Part shown: positions 42,961 to 54,300 of the stretch, in pieces | How the letters are laid out: every line of letters begins with the position of its first letter | Numbering within the stretch: position 1 is the first letter of the stretch | Origin: Todiramphus chloris collaris | Taxonomy: Eukaryota > Chordata > Aves > Coraciiformes > Alcedinidae | Direction: 5' to 3' | Length of the DNA stretch: 64,000 bases | NCBI GenBank assembly: GCA_025345505.1 | Contig: JANVCC010000174.1 | Location: 2,044,656 to 2,108,655 of the forward strand | The notes under the pieces: generated by a model | Seen by the model: the letters and a program-made list of their open reading frames with translations, nothing else | The model's database searches: none | Told to the model about the DNA's origin: nothing | Position numbers and translations under genes: made by a program

Positions 42961-45146
42961 GTAGGTGGGCGCGGAGCGGGGCTGTAACTTAGCGGGGTTT
43001 TGTTGTGGCTGCCGGCCGGGGTGAGGCCCTTCCTTCCTTCCTTCCCTCCGCCGGCTGCGCGTGTGCAGCGGAGGGCAGTTTATTTATCCGCTTGGCCGTG
43101 TCGGTGAGTGCGGGAGGCGAGGGGAGGGAGCGCTGGGTGAGGGGGGCTCCGCGGAGAATGCGCGGGGCTCGCCGCGGGAAAGGCGTGGAGGGGAGGCGGG
43201 GGGGGGGGGGTTGTGTCTGCGGGCGTCAGAGCTGGGGAGGTGCGGGGGGGTCGAGGCGCTCGGCAGGCTCCGTGCACTCCCCGCCGGGGTTCCCGGGGGA
43301 GGAGGCACCCCCGGGGTGCTGGGGCTCCTTTCTGTCCGTGGGTGTTTGTTTGGGTGGGCTGGGGGGGCTGGGGTTTTTTTGTTGTTGTTTTTTGCTAGGA
43401 TGTCGTGCCTGTGTGATGCTGAGTGGAGGGGGGGGGTCTCAGAGGAAGGGTGAACTCGTAAACCTTTAGAATAAAGGCGAGATCGGGAAATATTTAACTT
43501 CAACGGGCACACAGGGGAAATTGACTCCAGTGTTTGAAAGATGCACTTATTTCCCTGTGTGGCAGGTATGGTAATGGTGAAATGAAGGTTTTATGTAAAT
43601 GAATTTAATCATAACATTCTCACCAGCATAGGAAGGGGTGGGGTTTTTTCCTTTCTTTTTTTTTTGTTTTGTTCCCGTTTTTCTTCCTGAAGTGTGAAAG
43701 GCAGATGACCAGTATCAGGAAAGTAGTAGGAGACAGACAACATGAGAGGCTTCGTTGCTGAAACTGGCTGTTCAAGGAATTGCTGGGAAGAAAACAATAT
43801 GATTCATTGTCGAAATGTCTTTCCCTGTAGATTTATTTTTACACACGGGTTGCAGTTATTTTGATTTACTGACTTTTTATGCTGAGTTTTTCCTTGAAGC
43901 AGTAATTGTCTTGGAGATTAGAAGCTCAGAATGTTTTTATACAGTCAGCAGGCTGCTGTCTGATGTCTGTTTACTTCAGAGTTCCATTGACCAGTTATTG
44001 CAATCCAAGACATTTTGCTTGTGCGCCGGTGTGAGTGAAACGAGGAGCCTCAGCCGCTTGTTTTTACTGGTAACATTTTAGTAAAAATGTTTCCTCGGAA
44101 CAAATCCGAAGTGACATAATTCAAATAGCAGGTCTGTTCTTAAACATGCATTTTAACCAGATAAAAATGAACACTGACAAAAAAAAGTAGTTGTTGGCTG
44201 TAAAAGGCATGTGTCAAATATCCGATGAGTGTGCAATATGTAATATTTGGGGTTTTTTTTGTAGTTCTAGTATTACCAGGCAAACATTTGGGTAGGTTTT
44301 TTTTGTACTCTGTTCCTTTAGAATTGAGAAATCCATGGTGGTTAAGAGGGGTGGAAGCATTTCTAGAATAATAAAAGCACTTCTGGTAAATAGATCTCAT
44401 CTCGGTTTTGTTCCTTGAGTTCGGCCCATCAGCTCTGAAGTGGGGTTGGTTTTGGTGGCCTGGTTTGGCTGGTGGGCGATGGTAGAGATGCGGTTTGTCG
44501 GCCGGTGCGGTCTGGAGGGAAGAGAAGGAGGTAGATGCACACAATGCCCAGGCTGGGAGCTCATTGTTCTTTGCCGTGCACTCTGCTGTCTTTGGGACTG
44601 TGCTCTCACTCAAACACAGCATCCTTTTCTTTGGAGAAGTGAAAGGTAGAGAATGGGAAGCATTTTCTACCTCTTTCCTCCTTCCCCAGAATGGCCTTTT
44701 GGTAACCCTGCAAGCAAGCAAAATAGTGAATTAGAAGCTAACGGGCGCCCGAAGATTCTGTCTGTGCTTTCCTCCTCCCCTCCCCGCGCTGGCTCTGCTG
44801 CTTCCTCGGCTGTGAGTGAATCTATAGAGAGGGAGCACATGAGGTGAGACTCGGAAGTACACTCTTTTGAACCCCTCTCAACTTTCTTTCATGTTCTACC
44901 TTTTCCTCTCAAATGAAAGCCCTGTCTGGCTTGAAATAAGTATTGCTCCACTTCAGATTTGTGTGTCAGCGTTGGGATGTTTGGCCGGGAGTTGTGCGTA
45001 CAAGGAAAGCCGCTGTCGAGAGAGGATGCTCCGGATAAATTAATTGGGATGACAAAAGTAATGGGAAGTGTGCAGAGGTCGATTGCACTGTGTCCACGGG
45101 TTCCTTTGTTGGTGATGAGTATTTCTGTTCTTACAGCAGCATCTGT

Positions 45147-45194
45147 AAAAAAAACCCCAACCAAACCAAAAACCCAGCCAAAACCCAAACCCAG
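45147..45194 (+). repeat. A/C-rich low-complexity run
   Basis: The run aaaaaaaaccccaaccaaac, then aaaacccagccaaaacccaaaccc lies directly beside the 3' end of the antisense CR1 fragment that follows. It may be the decayed tail region of that insertion. Confidence 0.6.
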
Positions 45195-45345
45195 TTGTAG
45201 AATCAAAGCGTATCTGGAGTTGGAAAGAACCCGTATGGGTCACGGAGGCCAACTCTCCCTGCTCCTCACGGGGACTGGCTGCTGGAGCGTGTGCTGGAGC
45301 TGAAAACCACCAACCTGTCCAAGGGCTTGAGCTTCTGAGTTTGTG
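45195..45345 (-). mobile_element. CR1 LINE 3' fragment
   Basis: The plus strand reads tagaatcaaagcgtatctgg, then agttggaaagaaccc, ggtcacggaggccaactc and, later, acctgtccaagggcttga. This follows the antisense of an avian CR1 3' end (tagaatcacagaatatcctg / gttggaagggaccca / gtccaactcc / ttgtccaaacgcttcttga). It is short, 5'-truncated and diverged. Confidence 0.65.
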
Positions 45346-45430
45346 GGTTATTGAGGTGTGGTAAAATCTCAGCTCGCTGATAGTGAGCTGTCAACTAGCT
45401 GGTGATGTTGAGATGTGAAAAAATAACGCT

Positions 45431-45580
45431 TGGGTGTTGAGGAGGAGATGCTGGTGTGCTGGATCCCTTGGTGTTGAGGAGAAGATGCTGGTGTGCTGGA
45501 TCCCTTGTGGGTGTTGNNNNNNNNNNTGGATCCCTTGTGGGTGTTGAGGAGAAGATGCTGGTGTGCTGGATCCTTTGGGG
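45431..45580 (+). repeat. Minisatellite, unit about 38-40 bp, interrupted by a gap
   Basis: At least three to four copies of a unit containing gtgttgaggagaagatgc, then tggtgtgctggatccctt. Copies are nearly identical, which suggests recent expansion. A 10-N gap sits inside the array, so the true copy number is unknown. Confidence 0.9.
45517..45526. other. Assembly gap (10 N)
   Basis: Ten unresolved bases inside the minisatellite. Such short N runs are often placeholders for gaps of unknown size. Confidence 0.95.
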
Positions 45581-47664
45581 AAGAGGCGGTGGTGACGGTC
45601 ATAGTGTATTTGTGAGGCCTTTATGTTTTGGGTTTGACTCTTTAGCTGACATCAGTGTGTAATCCGGGCAAGTCACTTTGGTTTCCTTGCTTGAATAGAA
45701 TGGGGGGGTTTCCTCTGGCTTGAGGACCCTTTTGGTTGGGGTTTGGGTTTTTTATGTTGTTCTAGCACTGGTACAGCTTGGGGTGGCTGGTGAGAACATT
45801 GTTGTAGGCTATTGTCTGTGTGAATTACACCATTTGAGTTCCCAGAGGGGTACAGGGAGATACTTACGCTGCCTCTCTCTGTCTTTATGATTCCAGTGGC
45901 ATGTGAATTTGTACTATGGGGTGACTGAGTGAGGAGTAACGCTCCATCTGGCCAGAGCTCTTGATATCCCTGTGCACAATGAGGAGCATTTCTTGGGCAG
46001 AACATTTTAAGTGGAGCTAGGGGAGACAGACCTGCCTTAACGAGTAATTACGTAGGTGGATTAACAAACAGCGGTTTCTGTGCACCCAGGGGTTTGTTTT
46101 ACCTTCACGGGGGTTTTGTATGTGTGCAGAAGTCCATCCTGAGGAGCTCTGGGTATGGATTTGGTGCTGCCACAGCAAAAGGCACTAATCAACAATGGTA
46201 ACGAAGGTGAAGAGATGCGGTGTGTGTAATTCTTAACACTGATTAGAGCTTAGGTGAGAAAAATGGCTTTCTGATGTTGCAGTTTAATAACTGACTCTTT
46301 TTATTTTAATAACACGCTCTTTGGAAATTTACTATCCTAGCTACAAAATGCACCTCTCTGTTCTGGCCACACTGAGTAGTTGTTGTACCCATAAAGGAGT
46401 TATTTCTCTTTGGGGAGGGGGGGGCTGGGTCGGAAAGTGTGCCGTGAGCATATAGAATTTTGCAAGTATGTGTTACTGGCTGTGTAATGGCACAGCAGAA
46501 CCTGTGTTATCCTCTCAGCAGAGCTGTTCCTACATTAAGATTGCCTGAGGGTAGCTTTGATTTCATTATGTGCCGTATTTAAGGACACTGTAAGCTTCAG
46601 TAACGCGGTGCGCTCTGCGGTGTTGGTGGATGAATACAGTATTCAGATTGCTTAATTTCTAGTTGAAAAAATAATGGCAACTGGAAAACAGTTGTTAGGT
46701 GACTCTGAAATGAGTGAGCAGCCAGACAAATTTAAAAGGAGTGGTTGGGGTTGGAGTTAACCATTAAAAAAATAAAGCAAATCTAACTTTGTAATGTACA
46801 GGTTGGGTTTGGTTGTTCTTTTGGTTTTTTTTTTCTTCTGGCTGGTATCCTGGTTAGGCTAATGATTTTTAAAGTTCAGCTGTTTTTCACTCAGGTTTTC
46901 CTGTGGAAATACTGCAGTTGTTTCAGTTGCGTGAAGTCTGAACAATCCTGCCTGACTTAAAGGGATGCTTAGTCTCTGACTGCAGCTCAGACCTTACATT
47001 TAAGTCAACAGGCTTGAAACACGCCCTGTTTTTGAAAAAGGACCTGTCTTGGGACCGAAACAGAACAACCCCCTGTTGACTGGAGACCTGTTTATTTAGT
47101 GGCTTGTGTTGTGCTTTGAAAGCTGCTCAAAATGCAGCTTGTGCTAAGTCAGTTGATGGCAGGAGGGGAAGCAGGAGGGGTGTGGGATGGGCACTGGTGG
47201 TGTGGACGGTGTCGGGGGCAGGTGAGTGTGGTTAGATGCACTTTGGAAATGGTGTTTCCAGCAAGGGAGAAAATCTAGTCTCTTCTTGGAGTGATAGGAG
47301 GTGTTAGGGAGCAGGATCTACAACGCAGTATTGTGCTCTTTATGTTGGCTTGCCAGCAGCGCTTTACACAAGCTTTTATAATGTTGGTAGCTGTGCCCAA
47401 CTGCTCTTTTCAGAGAGGCTGATGGATGAACAAAGGAGCAAACAAGATATGAATACTATGCTGGCTCCTTTTGATTTAAAAGTCTGCTGGGGCAAGGAAT
47501 TGCTGGAAGTGACTGAAAAAACCCAAACAGGTTGAAATATTAGCTGACTGTTCCCATTTCAATAGGTGTTGGGGTTTGGTTTGTGTTTTTTTTTGTCTAA
47601 TACAAATGGCTGTTTAGTTCAGTGAGCACCCAGAATAGTGTGCTGACTGAGAGAAGAGTGAAAC

Positions 47665-47775
47665 AAGCTTGGATGCAAACGTCAGTTTTCCCTCTGTGCT
47701 TAATGGGGATAATGATGGCCTGTTTTGGGGTGAAATGCTTAGAAATCTGTGCGTGGAATGCCCTGTGTCAGAGCT
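47665..47775 (-). repeat. MIR/CORE-SINE-like remnant, antisense
   Basis: The plus strand has gtcagttttccctctgtgc, then ttaatggggataatgatgg and aaatgcttagaaatctgtg. This follows the antisense MIR consensus (cagtttccccatctgtaaaatggggataat ... gcgcttagcac). Confidence 0.65.
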
Positions 47776-48616
47776 GATGGTGTTTCTCTGAATTCGAGGC
47801 ATAACGGTTTGCATTTGTGTCTGGCATCTTAATTCTGTTAAAAGCGTGGCTCTGAAAATGTAGATCAGTTTAGGTTTTGCATAAATTTGATAGATTACAG
47901 GTAAATTTTTATGATCGAGTTATTGAAAAAATGGGTAATTCTTTGAACATGTAGGTTGTCTTTTCTTCTTCCTACAGAACATGAATGAGAGGCTAGTTCA
48001 CTGTTTTAAGATGCAAGAAGAAAATGAGTGCTCGTTAATTTTGAGGTCTTGGTTAAATCTCTGCATTTCATCAGCTTGTCTGTGTTTAGAAAAAAATAGA
48101 AATCATGGTATTATAAATTTCTGATACTGAGGGGTAGTTGTGGCCTCTTTCAAATATGTCAGAGGATTTCTGGTTTGTGATGTTACATGGCCTTTTCTAG
48201 TGCATGAAGTGTAGGTTGTAGTGTAAATTCATTTTCCTGACCATCAGTACTAATGATGCTTATCCTGGCAGTTCTGAGGAGGAGACAAGAGCTCCTAAGT
48301 CCTGAGGTTTGCCCCCTCCATCCCTGTTGCCAGTTAATTCTTCTTTTCCCCCAGTCCTTCCTAACAGTTGAATGGACAAGTAGCATGAACGTGCCTATGG
48401 ACCAGCTGGCTGCCAAGCAGCGCTTAAAATGCTGGTTCCTGTCTGGCCATGCCTTGGTGGGGATGTAATTAATTAGGGATTTTATTTTATTTTTTTTTTT
48501 TCCTATCCATCTGCTGGTTTGCACAAAACTTTCAGGAATGTTGGTTATTGCCGAGATGACTGTCGTGGCAGGCTGGTTTGAGATTCATTACACACCAGAA
48601 GTTACTGGCATGAAAT

Positions 48617-48652
48617 GAGAGGATAAGGGAATTGGAGAGGATAAGGGAATTG
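48617..48652 (+). repeat. Tandem duplication of an 18-bp unit
   Basis: Two perfect copies of gagaggataagggaattg, followed by a partial third start (gagagg). Confidence 0.9.
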
Positions 48653-51189
48653 GAGAGGAGGGGAGGGTGGGGAAGGGAGGTGAATTAGGGAAGCTTATTT
48701 TCTCTGAGAAAGCAGGTTACATAAAGAAAAAGGAAGTTCTGTTATCTAGTGCTAATAAATATTGCTGTCTGTGTGATGAGCTGTTTCTCCTTTATGTTCA
48801 TCTTTTTCATATGGGCAGCTGTTTTGGGGTGGAAACAGACACATTCTTGGGCACTTGGCCCATCTTCCTGCAGATCTTCCTTCCTTTTGGTTTGTGGGTT
48901 TTTTGGGGGGTGTTTTTTTCTGTTTGTTTTTTTTGTTTGAAAATTTTTTTGAGCTGTTTGGAAGCATTCTTAGTGATCAGCTGGTCCAGGAGCAGGCATC
49001 TCATACAACTGTTGGTTAAAATGCATTGGGGGGACATTCATGTTGCATATTGTGTTCAAAATTCATAAAAATATTAAGGTACAGAATTTCTTATTGGTGA
49101 GAAATCACTATTGAAATTTTAGATAAACCAGGCTTTGTTTGGTCCGACATGGCCCTTGATGTGTGGTTTTACAGGAGTTCTCCAATACGTGAATCCTCAC
49201 CTACAGTAGCTTAATTCATTTTAGGGGATTAAAAAGTGATAGATCTTATTTGATCTGAGATATCTTGCAAGTGGTATAGATTAAATTCTTTACAGATACC
49301 CTATATTGAGCTCTTGATCTTACAGTCAGATTTCTGCATGTGGAATCAAGGTGGTCTGTAGCAAAGTGGTTGGGGGAAGGTAAATATTTGTGCTGAATGT
49401 GAGGTAGGGGCACATGAATGGCTTAGTGTGGGTTAAGATGCTGTGTAACTTCATGGATCTTAGACGCACAGCAAGGGTTCACTTGCAGTGACAGCATGTG
49501 TGAGAGATGCTGGTTTCCTTTCCCTGAAGAACAGGTAACTTCAAGCAGCCCTGTTTACTTCTATCCTTTAGTAAATGGCTCTGGGCAATTAACAGAGTGA
49601 CTGTGACTCATGGGACCTCATCTGTGCATCTCTACCTTGAGTCAGCCATCTGTATGGTGCTCCTCATTCCATAACCACCCATGTATTACATAAACTGACA
49701 GACTGTCTTGTTTTAGCAAATATCTGAAAAATTTTAGCCAAGGATATTTGTAGAATTGGAAATAGAATCTCCAGGGAAGAGAGATTTTAAGTTCCCTCAA
49801 AGTGAGAAACAGTTCAAAGCCTGTATAGAGCATGGGAGAGCTAGAACGTGTAGTGAAGAGCAGACTTCTAGCATTCAAATTGCAGCTGAAGGCATTGAGT
49901 CATTGTGATGCCAGACATAGGTCTTTCTGTGCTGCTACTGGCATGGCTGTGGTCTAGGGGCAGCATCTAAGACTGTACTTTGTTTTAGACCGAGCACTTA
50001 TAATGACAGGGTTGCATTGCTATGTAAAGCAGGATGGTCTGGTCTGGTGTGTGTTGGTGTGGTGGAATAGAGAATTAAAACCAGAACACCGTGGTGTCTT
50101 CCAAAGCCAGCTGTTTTGGCAACCAGTTTATTCCCCGGTTTAAGGAAAAATGGCAAGTTCAGTTAGTAATTAACTGTGTGTTAATAGAATGTTAGGGGAT
50201 CAGAAGCTTTGTGCTGAATTCAAAGTTATTAAATATATGTGCTTAAGGATTATGAATCTTCTTAAACAAGTGTATATGTGACATTAGTCTGCTGATACCA
50301 ACAGCCACAAGGGACTAGAATACATGGTGTTGATGCTAAAATGTCTATCCTTGATTTAGGAGCCTTCATTCATTCAGGCATGTTGATGTGAAAAGTGTCA
50401 TGAATGTGAAAGAAGAAAGTGATGGTACACCATAGAATTCTACTGCTTTAAGCTTTGTATTTCTCCCAGAAATTAGAGCCAATAAAAAAAATCATGGTAC
50501 ACAGGCAATCGTGACCTTCAGATTTGCTTTGAATTAGGAAAGAGCACTTGGCACGTGGGAAGGTTCTTCAGAGCAAATGCCTCATGGTGATCAGGCAGAC
50601 ACAGACAGAAAATGCTCTTTCCTACACCTGTAACTGAAGAGTGGCTCTGAGCTTGGCAAGCTTTGAGTTGAAGGGTGCTGCTTTTCTCTTAAACTTCTGC
50701 CTACTTTCTGTTTGCTTGATTTTTGTTGTTTATTTTATTTTAATTTAATAATGGCACTCTTCTGTTCGTCGGAAGTGTTTCTTGTCCACAAAAGCAGCTT
50801 AACCTGTCTCTTGGAATTCTACCAGTGTTCCTTGATAAGTATTCCTCAGGTTGTTTTCCCATCCCCTCTCTGCAGCACTCTAAGGCAGGTGCCTCACCTG
50901 GTGTTCAGCTGCCCTGCGATCGCACTGGAGTATGAACTGTGAAATAAAAAAGAAACTTCCAAGCGTGGAAGTATGAACTTGGGTGGAAAACGTATTTGGT
51001 TGACAGTGTTCTGGAAAGAAAGCTTTGCCTTGCTCCCTGCTCTTAGCTGGTGTAAAGACGGGCAGGATCACCCAGTGCACACAGTGTAACAATAGGCATG
51101 TCTCTGCCTGGTACCCGGGATCCCCGTGCCAGGCTGGTACATCTTGTGTGAAAAGGAAGGCAATGTCTCCATTAAAGATCTTCTAATGA

Positions 51190-51350
51190 GGTCAGTGCAG
51201 GAGACTTAAACACTTAATCCTCATTTTTACAAACTGGGAGTGAGATGCAGGAAATCTAATTTATGTCTCCAAGGTCATTCATTTTCATGAAACTTAATAG
51301 ACCTGCCTCTGACTGCTCCTTAAACCACTGAATTATGCTGCTTGGCTTCT
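51190..51350 (+). repeat. MIR/CORE-SINE-like remnant
   Basis: The plus strand has cttaatcctcatttttacaa, then ctgggagtgagatgcagg, gtctccaaggtcattca and cactgaattatgctgcttgg. These are in the order of the amniote MIR consensus (taatcctcattttacagatg ... cccaaggtcaca ... ccactagaccatgctgc). Confidence 0.55.
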
Positions 51351-54300
51351 AACATGAGCCGTTAAGATGAGAAACTTTACCCAATGATGGAATGAACTTA
51401 AAGGGATCTGTGCACTTCAGGATTTCTGTGAGTCAGATGCCCAGCTAGTAAGAGTCAGCAGGAAATCAAGTGGTGTACCTTAAGACTGCTTTGGGCTGTG
51501 CATTTAATTTGTGTGTTTTATTTGCTGTATTTGAACCGTAGGTTTACTATTTTGACACTTAGAAGTTTATTACTGTTACTGGGAAGAAAATTGGAATGGG
51601 CACATTTTTAGTGAAGCAAAATCCATTTTATTTTTTTGAGAACTTGCTGTGATGTGCCCCTTGTATCTGTGGTTAATCAAGGAAACCTTCTCCCCCTTTC
51701 TTTATCACAGCTTTCCGTGACTCAGTTTCCATGGTAAATTTTATATTCCCTGCTGCTTGATTCAGCTGAACTCGGGGCAGGAGCTATGGAAAGCTTTCAG
51801 ATGATGACAGGAGGAAAACTGTTTAATGCTGCTCTAGTGTTGGCTGGCCGAAGCTGGAGTGTTGATTGTTTCAGAGGGTAGGTTTTACATAAAGGAACTG
51901 AGTGAAAAGGAGGCAAATGTGGATAACTCAATGGAGGTGAATGTTTGTGGAGAAGCATGGTTGGTGTACAGTAATGCACGTAGCTCTCCTGAGGCAGAGA
52001 TGCAAATAAACCAGCCTCATGCTTGAATAAAAGGAATATGGATTGTGGGCTTTTCTGTTTATAGGCAGTCTCTTGGTGTTGGGGGGAGGTTGCGATGTGT
52101 GCTTCTGGGTGAAAGTCTGAATAATATTTGGGTTAGAAAAGGGCCAAGCTGACTGTTACCATGTGGTCTCGAAAGAAAACTTAGGCAGAAACGAAGTTCT
52201 CTTCTGGCCTGCTGAAACAGTCCTGGCTGCTGTTTGAATGTCTCCATCGAAGTTTTGAGGTGCTGCAGGAGTGCAGTGGCTGTAAACGGAGTGGTACAGG
52301 TAGTCTGGTGGTAGTCTTAGGATGTGGGGTTTTTTTTTTATTGTACTAATTGATAAAGATGTTCTGGAGTTAGTGATGACACCTCGCTGTATCTCCTGTG
52401 TCCTTTAGCAAGTCGGCACAAACACGTGGCTTGTAACACACTTTGTACCTCTGCTTTTATTCTTTCCATTATGATGCCAGTTTCCCTCCTGTAGACTTTG
52501 GGATTCTACCTGCTGGTAGTTTTTAGTGGTTAATGTGTTCTTTTTCCAGGAGTCTTGGTTACTATCACAGCTTACCTTGCAGGCCTGGCTTTGTTAAACA
52601 CAGTTCTGTGAACAGCCTATCTGCTTGTTCTTCTGGTTGGAAAAAGTCATTTGATTCTTATTTCCTGCTTCTCTTCATGTTGAATAGGCTTAGTCTTTTA
52701 TTGTTGAATTTTATTGTCTAGCTGCATGCTTCTCTTTCCATGTCTGTAACGTATGAAAAATGACACTGGCTCCCCTTGTGTTCTCATTGTATGTCACTTC
52801 TCTCCGTGCAGGCTTGCTTCAATTAATGAGAGCCCTGCTCTCTTCCCTACGCTAATTACTCACCAAATAAGTACTTTCCATAGCTTTTGTCCCAAAGTAC
52901 AGGTTTAGTAAGATGTGGAAATTACTTTTGTGTATGTTTAGTGAAGACTTCGGAGTCCCGGTAAGTTATATTCACACTTCTTGCTGGGACTTTTCTGATA
53001 CACATGGTTAGATATTCTTGGATGGAAACAAAGGCCGGGAGGGATTATTGATGAATGAGGCCTATTGTTTATGACATTGTTTGAAATGAAGCATGTTTCC
53101 TGTATTAAATCCCAAAGATATTTTAATTAGGTCATATATTTAATTCCTGAAGATGATAATCGTGCTACAAGTAGACAACAAGAGAGACTGGAAAGTTTGC
53201 ATGTTGTCCATTCATAAAGAAAATGTAGATGTCGTTGGTGTTGCAATATTTTAATTGCTCTCTGGGCACTTGAAAAAACCAACCGAAGGACAACACACAA
53301 CTTGTTGCGTGACCTTGAGCTGAACAACTCATTTCAGTTGTGTTTTTCTGCTACGGAGTAGATGTGATACTTTGCTGTTGTTATCAGGCAGCTTGGTCAA
53401 TGTTAAGCAATGTGAAAATGATGGGTTTTGTGTTTGCTTTTCTAATCTGAAAACGTACGTTAAGTTAGTTCTAGGTTACACGTTTCCTCTTTGCAGTGAT
53501 CAGGAAATAGCTGGTTAATGGTGTAAGACCAACAGTCTTTCTTTTTCAGTTGGAGAATAAATTTCCAGCTTGCTATTTCCATGGCTCTCAGAACTGTTTT
53601 ATGCTACAGTTCTCGTCCTGAATCAGGTATGCCTTGAAAATAAGCTTTGTAGGAATTACCGTAGCTCCCTACTCCCTGGTTTACTTATTTGTACTTTTAG
53701 CAGAAAATACAAGCCTTTATGCTCTGTAATAGCAGGATGTCTCTAGGTATCACTAATGGAGAGCTCCTGTACTTAGTCTCCCTCTTGTTACTAATTGACT
53801 GCTTGCCCATTCAGAGAACACTGCTGAATCAATACCAGGAGTACACTCTGAGAAACATTCCCTCTACCCCCTTAAAGTGAATGAAATTGGGATTTTGCTT
53901 TCAGGTATACAAAGGTGAAGATATAAATGTTGAATGAGCCAAGATGGAAAGAGGTGGTGTCACCCATTAGTAAGCTAAGGAAAGCCAGAAGGTTATTTCC
54001 CATGTACATGTTTGCTTTTAATAAAAATGTTCTTTATAACCTAGTTCAGTAGGAACATCATTTGGACCTCATTTAAATAGGGTTCTTTAAAATCAGTCTG
54101 TGGTTCAGTGGGTGTATGAAGAATTAAATTCATATTCTCTCTAGCTTGCTTTCCCCCTCTGCCCCCAGGTGAGAGGAAGGAAGGGCTCCAGAGAAGAAAA
54201 TTAGGCAGAGGAGATTAATACTTGCAGCGCAGAAAGCTGACTGATCCTTCTGTGATCTTCAGTTTCTGTTTGAAGTCCAACCAGGTCTGTTCTCTGGGCG

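Larger units (their letters stand above)
42180..43330 (+). promoter_or_regulatory. RERE: CpG-island promoter of the downstream gene (probably RERE)
   Basis: This is a GC- and CpG-dense island with an inverted CCAAT (ATTGG at 42,475-42,479) and a forward CCAAT at 42,519-42,523, many GC boxes, and no TATA box. It precedes a GT donor at 42,961. Given CA6 and ENO1 on the left, the syntenic gene on the plus strand is RERE, a nuclear-receptor corepressor of the atrophin family. Confidence 0.7.

Noticed and set aside
44140..44721. A 193-codon open frame on the minus strand in the RERE intron
   Set aside because: It resembles no protein, overlaps open frames on the other strand and has no supporting signals.
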